Below the pieces are notes generated by a model that was not told where the DNA came from, did not search any database, and saw only the letters and a program-made list of their open reading frames with translations. Shown one piece after another: positions 33,847 to 41,712 of a DNA stretch of 51,896 nucleotides. Where the stretch lies: assembly GCF_017551775.1 (NCBI RefSeq), contig NZ_JAFZKX010000062.1, forward strand, positions 1 to 51,896, read 5' to 3'. A program made the position numbers and the translations under genes. The stretch's first letter is position 1. The number at the start of each line of letters is the position of its first letter. The stretch comes from Fibrobacter sp. (GTDB lineage: Bacteria; Fibrobacterota; Fibrobacteria; Fibrobacterales; Fibrobacteraceae).

Positions 33847-34466
33847 TGTTAACGCAGAACCTCCCGGAATTCTGGGACAATCTCTACGCCAACGGCAAGG
33901 ATTACTGGAATTTTAAGAAGGCGACTCCGGCCCTGCTTGAATTCTTCAAGCATCCCTCCTGCCCTGCCGAGGGCTCCGTTCTGGTTCCCGGCGCAGGCTT
34001 CGGCTACGATGCCGAGGCTTGGGCGAAGCGCGGACACGAAGTCCTCGCAGTCGACTTCGCGGCAACCGCAGTCGACGAACTGGACCACCTGAGCCGTGCG
34101 CACAAGAACCTGCGTTCCCTTGACCTCGACCTGTTCACGCTCTCCCCCAAGGACCCGAAGCGTGGCGGCCAGCTGTTCGACATCGTGTACGACTACGGCA
34201 CGTTCTCCGCAATCCACCCGGGACGCCGTGACGAGTTCTTCGAAGTCTGCTACAAGATGCTCAAGGACGACGGACTTTTCATCTGCCTCATGTTCCCGCT
34301 GATGAACGGCAAGACCCTCCAGGGCCCGCCGCACTGCACCAGCGAAGGCGAACTCATGGCGCGCCTCGACGGCGTGTTCGATATCGTCGAACGCGTTCCG
34401 GCAGTGAACAGCCTCCCCGGCCGCGAAGGCAAGGAAGAATTCTGGCTCATGAAGAAGTGCCTGTAA
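33846..34466 (+). CDS. SAM-dependent methyltransferase, thiopurine methyltransferase-like
   Basis: 206 residues, coupled to rlmN by a TAATG overlap. FWDNLYANGKDYWNF at the start and the SAM motif VLVPGAGFGYDAEAWAKRGHEVLAVDFA are as in TPMT/thiol methyltransferase-like small class I enzymes; YDYGTFSAIHPGRRDEF is motif IV. The true substrate is unknown; bacterial relatives methylate metalloids, thiols or halides. It ends with FWLMKKC. Confidence 0.82.
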   Translation: MLTQNLPEFWDNLYANGKDYWNFKKATPALLEFFKHPSCPAEGSVLVPGAGFGYDAEAWAKRGHEVLAVDFAATAVDELDHLSRAHKNLRSLDLDLFTLSPKDPKRGGQLFDIVYDYGTFSAIHPGRRDEFFEVCYKMLKDDGLFICLMFPLMNGKTLQGPPHCTSEGELMARLDGVFDIVERVPAVNSLPGREGKEEFWLMKKCL

Positions 34467-34611
34467 TTCCGCTTTGTGCGATGCACCGTAGGCGAAACCA
34501 ACAGTGAAATTTCATTCAGACATTAACTATTTTTTTGAAAAATAAAAAGAGCGTCGTGTCAAAAGCTTCAACACCCAAGGCCCGCTGCTCATAACAAATA
34601 AGGATTGGACT

Positions 34612-35109
34612 ATGGCTAAAGATTTATGCCCCTGTGGATCTGGAAAGGAATACTCGGAATGCTGCGAACCCATCATCAAGGGTACGGCTCTCGCTCAGAG
34701 CCCCGAAGCCCTGATGCGCTCTCGCTACACCGCATACGCCAAGCACGAAATCGCATGGCTCAAGGATTCCCTCGAAGCCACGCAGCGTAGCGACTTTGAC
34801 GAACCGAGCGTAGAAGCATGGAGCCGCGAATCCGAATGGCTCGGCATCGAAATCAAGCAGACCAAGACCGAAGAAGAAAAGAACATCGGCTGGGTCGAAT
34901 TCGTCGCTCGCTTCAAGCAGGGCAACATCACCCGCAACCACCACGAACTCGGCGAGTTCCACAAGGTGGGCGGCGCATGGTTCTTCTACGACGGCCGTGC
35001 AGTGAAGCAGGAAACCGTCCGCCACGAAGGTCCGGTAGTCGGCCGCAACGACCCGTGCCCGTGCGGATCTGGCAAGAAGTACAAGAAGTGCTGCGGCGCT
35101 GGAAAGTAA
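34612..35109 (+). CDS. YchJ/UPF0225-type protein with two SEC-C motifs
   Basis: 165 residues. Zinc-binding SEC-C motifs stand at both ends: [16 protein letters not shown] (residues 4-19) and [16 protein letters not shown] near the C-terminus, each C-x-C-x8-C-C. Between is the YchJ core ([32 protein letters not shown] and FYDGRAV). The family's role is uncertain; SEC-C motifs bind zinc and often contact SecB or the ribosome. AAGGA before the ATG. The 145 nt upstream holds no gene. Confidence 0.88.
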   Translation: MAKDLCPCGSGKEYSECCEPIIKGTALAQSPEALMRSRYTAYAKHEIAWLKDSLEATQRSDFDEPSVEAWSRESEWLGIEIKQTKTEEEKNIGWVEFVARFKQGNITRNHHELGEFHKVGGAWFFYDGRAVKQETVRHEGPVVGRNDPCPCGSGKKYKKCCGAGK

Positions 35110-35114
35110 TTCTT

Positions 35115-35213
35115 AGCCCATAGTCACTAGTCAATAGTTACTGGTTTATAAATAGGCGGCGCAGCCGCGATTCATAAACCAAAAACCAACAACCAATAAC
35201 TAACAACTAAAAG
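35115..35213. repeat. Intergenic palindromic element with one 13-nt micro-hairpin
   Basis: Left part CTAGTCAATAGTTACTGG, core GCGGC-GCA-GCCGC (35156-35168), and a right part of AACCAATAACTAACAACT type that partly complements the left. It lies between the SEC-C gene and argC. Same family as 17058, 40123 and 45047. Confidence 0.75.
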
Positions 35214-36179
35214 ATGTTCAAAGTTTTTGTTGACGGCGAAGCAGGAACGACCGGCCTGCAGATTTATGAAAGACTCGCAAAGCGCAGCGACATCGAAGTG
35301 TTGCGTATCGCTCCCGAACTCCGCAAGGATACCGCCGAGCGCAAGAGGCTTATCAACGAGTCCGACGTGACGTTCCTGTGCCTGCCCGATGCGGCAGCCG
35401 TCGAGAGCGCCGCCCTCTGCGAAAACCCGAACACCCGCGTGATCGACGCCTCCACGGCGCACCGCGTGAACCCCGACTGGACATACGGGATGCCGGAACT
35501 TTCGGCCGCCCAGCGCGAAGCCATCGCCAAGAGCAAGCGCATCGCGAACCCCGGCTGCCACGCCTCGGGCTTTATCCTGGGCGTGCACCCGCTGATTGCC
35601 TCGGGAATCCTCCCGAAGAGCGCCAACCTCGCAGCCTACAGCATCACGGGTTATTCCGGCGGCGGCAAGAAGCTCATCGCCGAATACGAAGACGAAGCGA
35701 ATCTCGCGCACAAGGCCGGCGAATCGAAGGCCATCATGGCTCCCGCGCCCTACGCTCTGGCACTCGCCCACAAGCACCTGCCCGAAATGAAGAAGTACTG
35801 CGAACTCGACAACGTTCCCTTCTTCAACCCGGTGCTCGGCCCCTACTACAAGGGCATGGCGGTCACGGTCGCCATCTTCGCGAACATGCTCACGAAGAAG
35901 GTCGGCCCCGAAGGCCTTACCGAAATTCTCGCGAAGCACTACGAAGGCAGCCGCTTCGTGAAGGTGATGCCGTTTGAAGCCGCGCCCGTGCTGTTCAACG
36001 GAAGGCTCGACGCGACGGTCGAAAACGACACGAACAACGCCCGCATCCAAGTTTTCGGCAACGAGAACGTGATGCAGGTGACGACAATTATCGACAACCT
36101 GGGCAAGGGCGCAAGCGGCGCCGCCATCCAGAACATGAATATCGCTCTGGGCCTTGATGAATCCATCAGCCTGGTCTAG
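35214..36179 (+). CDS. argC: N-acetyl-gamma-glutamyl-phosphate reductase, short type
   Basis: 321 residues, matching the shorter ArgC type (about 310). NADP-binding GEAGTTGLQIY (residues 8-18), the catalytic Cys115 in NPGCHASGF, TGYSGGGKKLI, and GPYYKGMAVT. It reduces N-acetylglutamyl phosphate in arginine synthesis. The other arg genes are not here. The repeat element occupies the space upstream, and no clear promoter or Shine-Dalgarno was seen directly before the ATG. obg follows after 24 nt. Confidence 0.93.
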   Translation: MFKVFVDGEAGTTGLQIYERLAKRSDIEVLRIAPELRKDTAERKRLINESDVTFLCLPDAAAVESAALCENPNTRVIDASTAHRVNPDWTYGMPELSAAQREAIAKSKRIANPGCHASGFILGVHPLIASGILPKSANLAAYSITGYSGGGKKLIAEYEDEANLAHKAGESKAIMAPAPYALALAHKHLPEMKKYCELDNVPFFNPVLGPYYKGMAVTVAIFANMLTKKVGPEGLTEILAKHYEGSRFVKVMPFEAAPVLFNGRLDATVENDTNNARIQVFGNENVMQVTTIIDNLGKGASGAAIQNMNIALGLDESISLV

Positions 36180-36203
36180 CCCACAACCCGCAGTCACTAT
36201 CCT

Positions 36204-37244
36204 ATGTTCCTAGACGAAAAATCCATCGAAGTTCGCTCCGGCAAGGGCGGTGACGGCATCGTTAGCTTTCACCGTGAAAAATTCGTGCCTCTGGGAGGCC
36301 CGGACGGCGGTGACGGTGGCCGTGGCGGTCACGTCATCCTCCAGGTGAACGAGCAGTTCTCCACGCTCCTCGACATGGGCAACGCCCGCCTCTACAAGGC
36401 CAAGAACGGGCAACCCGGTGGCGCCAAGCGCTGCACGGGAGCTTCCGCCGACGACCTTATCGTGGACGTTCCGCGCGGGACAATCGTCAAGGACGAAGAA
36501 GGCCGCATCCTGGCCGACCTCACCGAAGTGGGGCAAAAATGGATTGCTGCACGCGGCGGAAAGGGTGGCATGGGCAACCAGCATTTCGCTACCCCGAAAA
36601 TTCAGGCCCCGCGCAAGTGCACGCCGGGCGAAAAAGGCGAAGTCCGCGAACTCTTCCTGGAACTCAAGCTCATGGCAGACGTGGGCCTCGTCGGGTTCCC
36701 GAACGCCGGCAAATCGAGCCTCGTGAACAAGATTTCGAGCGGTCGCCCCAAGGTCGGCGACTATCCCTTCACCACGCTTGAACCGGTGCTCGGCATCGTG
36801 CAGACGAACGGCCACAGTTTCGTGGTCGCCGACATTCCCGGTCTCCTGGAAGGCGCCAGCGAAGGCAAGGGCCTCGGCCACCAGTTCCTCAAGCATATCG
36901 AACGCACCCATACGCTCCTGTTCGTCATCGACGGCTTTGCGGAGAACGCCTACGAGCAGTTCACCGTGCTCAAGGACGAACTCAAGGCCTTCCACCCGAA
37001 ACTCGCCAAGAAGCCCTACCTGATTGCGCTCAACAAGTCCGACCTCGGCATCGACGACGCCATCAAGCAGTTCAAGACGCACCGCGAAAAAGTCATCGTG
37101 ACGTCGGCCATGAACGGCGACGGCTGCAAGGAACTCGTACAAGCGCTCGACGAAGCCGTCCCGCACGTACACAAGAAAAAGGTCGGCTGGGAATCGAAGC
37201 CCACCACTGGCGGCAAGAAGAGCGGCTGGGGCAAAAAGGCTTAA
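36204..37244 (+). CDS. obgE: GTPase Obg/CgtA
   Basis: 346 residues. N-terminal Obg fold (1-158) with its glycine-rich arms (SGKGGDGIVSFHREKFVPLG and GGPDGGDGGRGGHV). G domain: P-loop GFPNAGKS at 164-171, switch PFTTLEP, G3 DIPGL, and G4 NKSD. It acts in 50S assembly and stress control. There is no C-terminal OCT domain, only a short basic tail (KKSGWGKKA). It is followed by smpB after 3 nt. Confidence 0.96.
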   Translation: MFLDEKSIEVRSGKGGDGIVSFHREKFVPLGGPDGGDGGRGGHVILQVNEQFSTLLDMGNARLYKAKNGQPGGAKRCTGASADDLIVDVPRGTIVKDEEGRILADLTEVGQKWIAARGGKGGMGNQHFATPKIQAPRKCTPGEKGEVRELFLELKLMADVGLVGFPNAGKSSLVNKISSGRPKVGDYPFTTLEPVLGIVQTNGHSFVVADIPGLLEGASEGKGLGHQFLKHIERTHTLLFVIDGFAENAYEQFTVLKDELKAFHPKLAKKPYLIALNKSDLGIDDAIKQFKTHREKVIVTSAMNGDGCKELVQALDEAVPHVHKKKVGWESKPTTGGKKSGWGKKA

Positions 37245-37247
37245 CAC

Positions 37248-37721
37248 ATGGCTAAGAAGGAGCAACAGAGCACGCCGGTCATCATGAACCGCAAGGCGTC
37301 GCACCTTTATTTCGTCGACGAGACGTTCGAGGTCGGCATCATGCTCATCGGCTCCGAAGTCAAGTCCATCCGCGACGGCAAATGCACCATCGGTGAAGCC
37401 TGGGTCGACGTGGACGAGAAGAAGGACGAGCTCTGGCTCGTCGGCGCCCGCATAGACGAATACCTCTTCGCAAACCGGTTCAACCATTTCCCCGCCCGCA
37501 AGCGCAAGCTCCTCGCCCACGCGCACGAAATCCAGAAAATGCGCAAGGCTAAGGAACTCAAGGGTTGCACCATCGTCCCGCTAAAACTATACTTTAAGAA
37601 CCGACGTGCAAAACTCGAAATCGGAATATGCAGAGGCAAGGATCAACGCGACAAGCGACAGGACATAATCAACCGCGAAGCAAAGCTGGAAATGGATCGC
37701 GCCGCAAAGGCACACCGCTAG
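37248..37721 (+). CDS. smpB: SsrA-binding protein SmpB
   Basis: 157 residues, normal length. Motifs NRKASHLYFVDETFEVGIMLIGSEVKSIRDG, LVGARIDEYLFAN, KGCTIVPLKLYFKN and KLEIGICRGKDQRDKRQDI are diagnostic. It delivers tmRNA to stalled ribosomes. Its last 94 nt also encode the start of the amidase in another frame. Confidence 0.96.
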   Translation: MAKKEQQSTPVIMNRKASHLYFVDETFEVGIMLIGSEVKSIRDGKCTIGEAWVDVDEKKDELWLVGARIDEYLFANRFNHFPARKRKLLAHAHEIQKMRKAKELKGCTIVPLKLYFKNRRAKLEIGICRGKDQRDKRQDIINREAKLEMDRAAKAHR

Positions 37722-38878
37722 TTCTGGCCTTGTTGCTGGTTGTCGGCTGGGCGTTCTCTTTTGCCGACGTGACCGCCGTCGACGCCGAAGCCTTCTCGAA
37801 AAAAATCGGAGCATCTTTCCACTGGTTCCCCGTACAGAAATCCTTTATCATGGTCGCAGGCAAGGACACCGCGAAATTCGCGGTTGGCATCCCCTACGCC
37901 TCGGTTAACGGCAGCACCATCGACCTTTCCGCAAGCCCGGTCCTCGACGAAGGACACCTGTGGATTGCCGAAGACGACATCGACAAACTGTTCCCGACCC
38001 AAAATAGCGCGAAGGCAGCGCCCGAAAAAGATACGCAAGCAAAGGCCGAACCCGCGAAGGACGCGGCGAAGAAGTCCGATGCGGCAAAACCCGCGGCAGC
38101 GAAAAACGACCAAAAGACGGTTGTCGCCACGAAGCCCAAGAACGAGACCGCAGGCACGCGCGAAGTGAAGACCATCGTGATTGACCCGGGCCACGGCGGC
38201 AAGGACTCCGGAGCGCTCGGCAAGAACGCGCAAGAAAAAGACATCGTGCTTTCTATCGGGAAACTCCTGAAGAAGGCCCTCGAGAAAGAAGGCTTCAACG
38301 TGAAGATGACCCGCGACAAGGACGTGTTCATCGAACTCGGGCAACGCGCGAACCTCGCGAACCAGTGGGACGGAGACCTCTTCATAAGCCTGCACTGCAA
38401 CGCCATCGACGCGGCTCCGGAACGCAAGAAGCAAATCAAGGGCTACCACGTTTACGTGCTGCGCGCCCCCGAAAGCGAAGAAGACAAGGCGATTGCCCGC
38501 CGTGAAAACAAGGTGGCCACGCTCTACGGCGAAAAGAACGCGAAAGAAGAGCTCTCCCCCATCGAATGGTTCAAGCTCGAAGCACGTCTCGAAAAGTACA
38601 AGCAGAACAGCTACATGTTCACCGAAGAGATGCTCAAGGCCCTCGACGGTGGCAAGATCAAGCGCCAGGCCGGCGGTGTCGGCGGTGCTGGTTTCATGGT
38701 GCTCGTAGGCGCCCTGATGCCCGCGGTGCTATTCGAAATCGGGTTCATCAGCAACCTCGAAGACGAAGCCTACATGATGAGCAAAGCCGGGCAAGAAGAT
38801 ATCGCCAAGCGCATTTCGAAAGCGGTCAGCACCTACAAGGAAGCCGTACACAGCTACCGCGAAACGCTGGGACGATAA
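37628..38878 (+). CDS. N-acetylmuramoyl-L-alanine amidase (Amidase_3)
   Basis: 416 residues if it begins at the ATG at 37628, inside smpB (+2 frame relative to smpB). That start gives a long basic n-region (RQATGHNQPRSKAGNGSRRKG) and a hydrophobic core (LVLALLLVVGWAFSFA) as signal peptide. The alternative is a TTG near 37733, which would remove the positive charges. Residues 50-130 form an AMIN-like beta domain; 130-175 are a Lys/Ala/Pro/Glu linker. The catalytic domain has IDPGHGGKDSGALG (zinc His), MTRDKDVFIEL, FISLHCNAID (second His) and the catalytic Glu in FEIGFISN. It cleaves the peptide from glycan strands during cell separation. Confidence 0.88.
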   Translation: MQRQGSTRQATGHNQPRSKAGNGSRRKGTPLVLALLLVVGWAFSFADVTAVDAEAFSKKIGASFHWFPVQKSFIMVAGKDTAKFAVGIPYASVNGSTIDLSASPVLDEGHLWIAEDDIDKLFPTQNSAKAAPEKDTQAKAEPAKDAAKKSDAAKPAAAKNDQKTVVATKPKNETAGTREVKTIVIDPGHGGKDSGALGKNAQEKDIVLSIGKLLKKALEKEGFNVKMTRDKDVFIELGQRANLANQWDGDLFISLHCNAIDAAPERKKQIKGYHVYVLRAPESEEDKAIARRENKVATLYGEKNAKEELSPIEWFKLEARLEKYKQNSYMFTEEMLKALDGGKIKRQAGGVGGAGFMVLVGALMPAVLFEIGFISNLEDEAYMMSKAGQEDIAKRISKAVSTYKEAVHSYRETLGR

Positions 38879-38902
38879 AACCCCTGCCGAGCAGGGGTTT
38901 AA
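38879..38902. terminator. Bidirectional terminator
   Basis: Ten-base-pair stem AAACCCCTGC / GCAGGGGTTT with CGA loop between the convergent amidase and lipoprotein genes. Confidence 0.85.
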
Positions 38903-38929
38903 ATTGCAAGCGCCTAGAAACTCAGGCAA

Positions 38930-39991
38930 TTATTTTGCAGCCAATGCGTTTTTCCGGATGAGCTGAGCGCATTCCTCAAGAATATCCGTAAACAGCCTTG
39001 TATAACGTTCCGTCGTTTCGGGTGTACCGTCGTCGCATGTCTTGGTCTTGGCGACATACCCAGTAAACCAATAATCGGAATGGAAAGACAATTCGTAATC
39101 GTCTTCAGAACCGAAATCGCCTAGAATATACGGAGCGAATCGTCCCTTCAAGGTCTTGTTCTCGCGATCGATGAGGCTATCTATATACGCCTTGCCCGCA
39201 TCAGAAATACTATCACTTATACCGAGGATAGTGAGCGCATCCTCACTGATAAGCGCCTCGTACAGTTTTTTCTGCACGTCCGCAAGAATACCCGAGAACA
39301 ACACAAAATCATCTTGCGGGCAGTTTTTCTTCAAATCCTCGGCCACAGAACTGGAACTTTGAGCAACAGAACTAGAACTTATGCCATGAGCCTGATTGTA
39401 TTCTTCGACAGTCTTATAAACAAGGTCCCCGTCCGTCTTATAGTCGGAATAATAGAAGCCGTTCGAGCATTTCATTTCAATTTTAGTATAGGTGGGCGCA
39501 CCGGAACAAGGATCATAGAAAACGCCATAAACGGTAACAGGCTCTAAAATGGCACCACAGGATTCAAGCTGCTCTTCCCATTTTTCCAAAACCTTTGCAG
39601 TTACCGACGTATCTTTTTCCAGGAATTTCTGCAATTCCATACACGAGTAACTCTCGGGCTTTGTGCATGTAGAATACGTAGCCTTCTCTTTTTCACACGT
39701 CACGGAGGTATCGCTCGCCAGGATATATTTTCTAGCGCTAGATGAACTCGCCACACTAGAAGAACTCGCCACGGTCGCAGACGATTCAGGGACGGCCTCG
39801 GATGAACTGGAGGAATCTTCCCTTGCGGAACTCACCGTCTCATTGCCAGAACTGGAACTTGTCCCGGCAGCATCCGTCGACGATTCCGGATCCGGGGCAG
39901 GGGCTTGCGAATTTGAATCATCTCCGCAGCTCGCCCAGAAGAAGGCTGCGACAGAAAGCCAGGATAGACGCAAAACTCTACGGATATTCAT
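38930..39991 (-). CDS. Ser-rich lipoprotein with Cys-rich domains
   Basis: 353 residues from the ATG at 39991, which has GGAG 7 nt upstream; an ATG 12 nt further up is also in frame. Signal peptide ends in WASC (lipobox). Residues about 20-90 are Ser/Ala/Glu linker. Next is a Cys-rich module (about 95-205) with eight Cys, then a second Ser linker (SSSSVAQSSSS), then a C-terminal domain whose end, KTCDDGTPETTERY to LFTDILEECAQL, matches the domain ends of the lipoprotein at 3883-4791 (TTCDDG, FAEIMAEC). Function unknown; surface exposure inferred. Confidence 0.77.
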   Translation of the reverse strand: MNIRRVLRLSWLSVAAFFWASCGDDSNSQAPAPDPESSTDAAGTSSSSGNETVSSAREDSSSSSEAVPESSATVASSSSVASSSSARKYILASDTSVTCEKEKATYSTCTKPESYSCMELQKFLEKDTSVTAKVLEKWEEQLESCGAILEPVTVYGVFYDPCSGAPTYTKIEMKCSNGFYYSDYKTDGDLVYKTVEEYNQAHGISSSSVAQSSSSVAEDLKKNCPQDDFVLFSGILADVQKKLYEALISEDALTILGISDSISDAGKAYIDSLIDRENKTLKGRFAPYILGDFGSEDDYELSFHSDYWFTGYVAKTKTCDDGTPETTERYTRLFTDILEECAQLIRKNALAAK

Positions 39992-40090
39992 AATTTTCTC
40001 CATCTTTCTGATACTGAATATAATTTACCTTAAAAATAGTGTGCCGATTCGTTTTGTCAAACAAAGTCATTGACAATATGTCTAAAAACA

Positions 40091-40120
40091 AAAACCGGCT
40101 GCTTTGCGGCAACCGGTTTT
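40091..40120 (-). terminator. Terminator of yebC
   Basis: In the minus direction AACCGGTTGCCGC / GCAGCCGGTT is followed by TTTTTGTTTTT. Confidence 0.75.
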
Positions 40121-40122
40121 AT

Positions 40123-40169
40123 AGGCTTCCACGCCAGTAACTAGTAACTAGATACTGCGCCGAAGGCGC
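40123..40169. repeat. Short palindromic element overlapping the yebC stop
   Basis: AGTAACTAGTAACTAG followed by core GCGCC-GAA-GGCGC (40157-40169). The last base of the core is the last base of the yebC stop codon. Same family as 17058, 35115 and 45047. Confidence 0.7.
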
Positions 40170-40912
40170 TACTCAGCGTCCATGTCGGCTTCGTCGATTT
40201 CGGCGTTGTGGTAAACGTCCTGGACGTCGTCGTGGTCTTCGAACTTGTCGATGAGCTTGAGGAGCTTCACGGCGTCGTCGTGGCCGAGCTTGACCGGGTC
40301 GTTGGCGACGTAGGTGATTTCGGCACTCATCATTTCGATGTTCGCAGCTTCGAGGGCCTTGGAAACGGCGTCGAAGGCTTCGGGGCTCGTGGAGATTTCA
40401 TGCACGCCGTCTTCGGTGGACATGTCATCGGCACCGGCCTCGATCACGAGGTCCATGACCTGTTCTTCGGGGTACTTTTCGGCATCGACAATGATAACGC
40501 CCTTGTACGTGAAGGCCCAAGACACGGAACCGGATTCACCCATGGAGCCGTTGTTCTTGTTGAAGATGTTGCGGATTTCGGCAACGGTGCGGACCTTGTT
40601 GTCGGTCATGCACTGCACCATGATGGCGATTCCGCCCGGGCCGCGTCCTTCGTACAGCGGTTCCGTCATTTCGGTACCGGAGTTGGCACCCGTACCCTTG
40701 GCGATGGCGCTTTCGATGTTCTTGGTCGGCAAGCTCTGGGACTTGGACTTAAGAATAGCGGCACGCAGACGCGGGTTCGAATCGGGGTTTCCGCCACCGA
40801 GCTTGGCAGCGATAGAGATTTCCTTGATAAGCTTGTTCCAAGCCTTGGCGCGAGCGACGTCAGTCTTGGCTTTCTTGCGTTTGGTGGTGGCCCATTTGGA
40901 GTGACCGGACAT
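40169..40912 (-). CDS. yebC: YebC/PmpR family protein
   Basis: 247 residues, normal length. MSGHSKWATTKRKKAKTD, IEISIAAKLGGGNPDSNPRLR-like opening and YEGRGPGGIAIMVQCMTDN are family-diagnostic. These proteins act either as DNA-binding regulators or, for close relatives, as factors relieving ribosome stalling. GAGG before the ATG. Not in an obvious operon. Confidence 0.95.
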   Translation of the reverse strand: MSGHSKWATTKRKKAKTDVARAKAWNKLIKEISIAAKLGGGNPDSNPRLRAAILKSKSQSLPTKNIESAIAKGTGANSGTEMTEPLYEGRGPGGIAIMVQCMTDNKVRTVAEIRNIFNKNNGSMGESGSVSWAFTYKGVIIVDAEKYPEEQVMDLVIEAGADDMSTEDGVHEISTSPEAFDAVSKALEAANIEMMSAEITYVANDPVKLGHDDAVKLLKLIDKFEDHDDVQDVYHNAEIDEADMDAE

Positions 40913-40953
40913 AGATTACCTCAAATATTGCGGTTTTCGTTTTGGTTAAAAAT

Positions 40954-41694
40954 TTAGCCTTTCTTCTTCATGAGACAGCGCTTCTTTTCTCTCGGAGTGA
41001 GACTCGGATCGTCGCACTCGTCCTCGTTCCTAGAAGCCTTCTTCTTCTTTTTCTTCTTCGACTTGGCGTCTTCCTCAGCCAATTCCTTCATGCGCTTCTT
41101 CTTCTTTTCGGAAACGCTCATGGCGGCGGCTTCCTCGGCGGCGGCAGCCTTCTTGCGCTTGAGCGCATTCAGCTTGCCCTTGTCCATCGGGTCGGCGGAA
41201 GCCTTCGTGATTTCGCGTTCGTACTTGCCGTCCCAGATTTTGCCCAGCAGCGAGCCCGAAGACTGAGCGTCTTGCAGGCCCGACTTGGACCAGTCATCGT
41301 CGACCGGAGGCAGCAACTTGAACTTCACGTTACGGACTGTAGTCGGTTCGTCGTCGAAATAGAGCATAATGTCGAACAGCCCTACCTGATATTCCTCGCC
41401 CTTCACTTCGACAGGGGAATTGTCAATGTAGGCCAGCACTGCATAGAGGTCGCCTTCAAAAAGCGCTTCACGCAAAGCTTCCGTATCGCCATTGGGCACA
41501 CGCACCTCACCGATCGCCTGGAACGCCCACGGCGCGACATCGACCTTCAGCGAGAACTTGTGGAATCCCTTATCGGCTTCCTTCAGCTTGAGAAGTGCGC
41601 CGGAGAACGCCTGGAACTTCGGCTTGATGTTACCCTCCTGTGCATAGCCGACCATAGCCAGCGCAAGCACAAGCAATGCCAATATTTTCTTCAT
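40954..41694 (-). CDS. Secreted protein with Lys-rich C-terminal region
   Basis: 246 residues. Signal peptide MKKILALLVLALAMVGYAQ. Residues 25-145 look like a compact beta-rich domain (FHKFSLKVDVAPWAFQAIGEV, YQVGLFDIMLYFDDEPTTV). From about 165 onward it is charged and mostly Lys/Ala/Glu, with runs of Lys (about 215-223) and a short Cys pair near the end (DECDD, KRCLMKKKG). AAGGAG before the ATG. No family recognised. It is downstream of the phosphoglucomutase gene by 18 nt and probably cotranscribed. Confidence 0.7.
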   Translation of the reverse strand: MKKILALLVLALAMVGYAQEGNIKPKFQAFSGALLKLKEADKGFHKFSLKVDVAPWAFQAIGEVRVPNGDTEALREALFEGDLYAVLAYIDNSPVEVKGEEYQVGLFDIMLYFDDEPTTVRNVKFKLLPPVDDDWSKSGLQDAQSSGSLLGKIWDGKYEREITKASADPMDKGKLNALKRKKAAAAEEAAAMSVSEKKKKRMKELAEEDAKSKKKKKKKASRNEDECDDPSLTPREKKRCLMKKKG

Positions 41695-41712
41695 TTTCTC
41701 TCCTTCCTAAAA

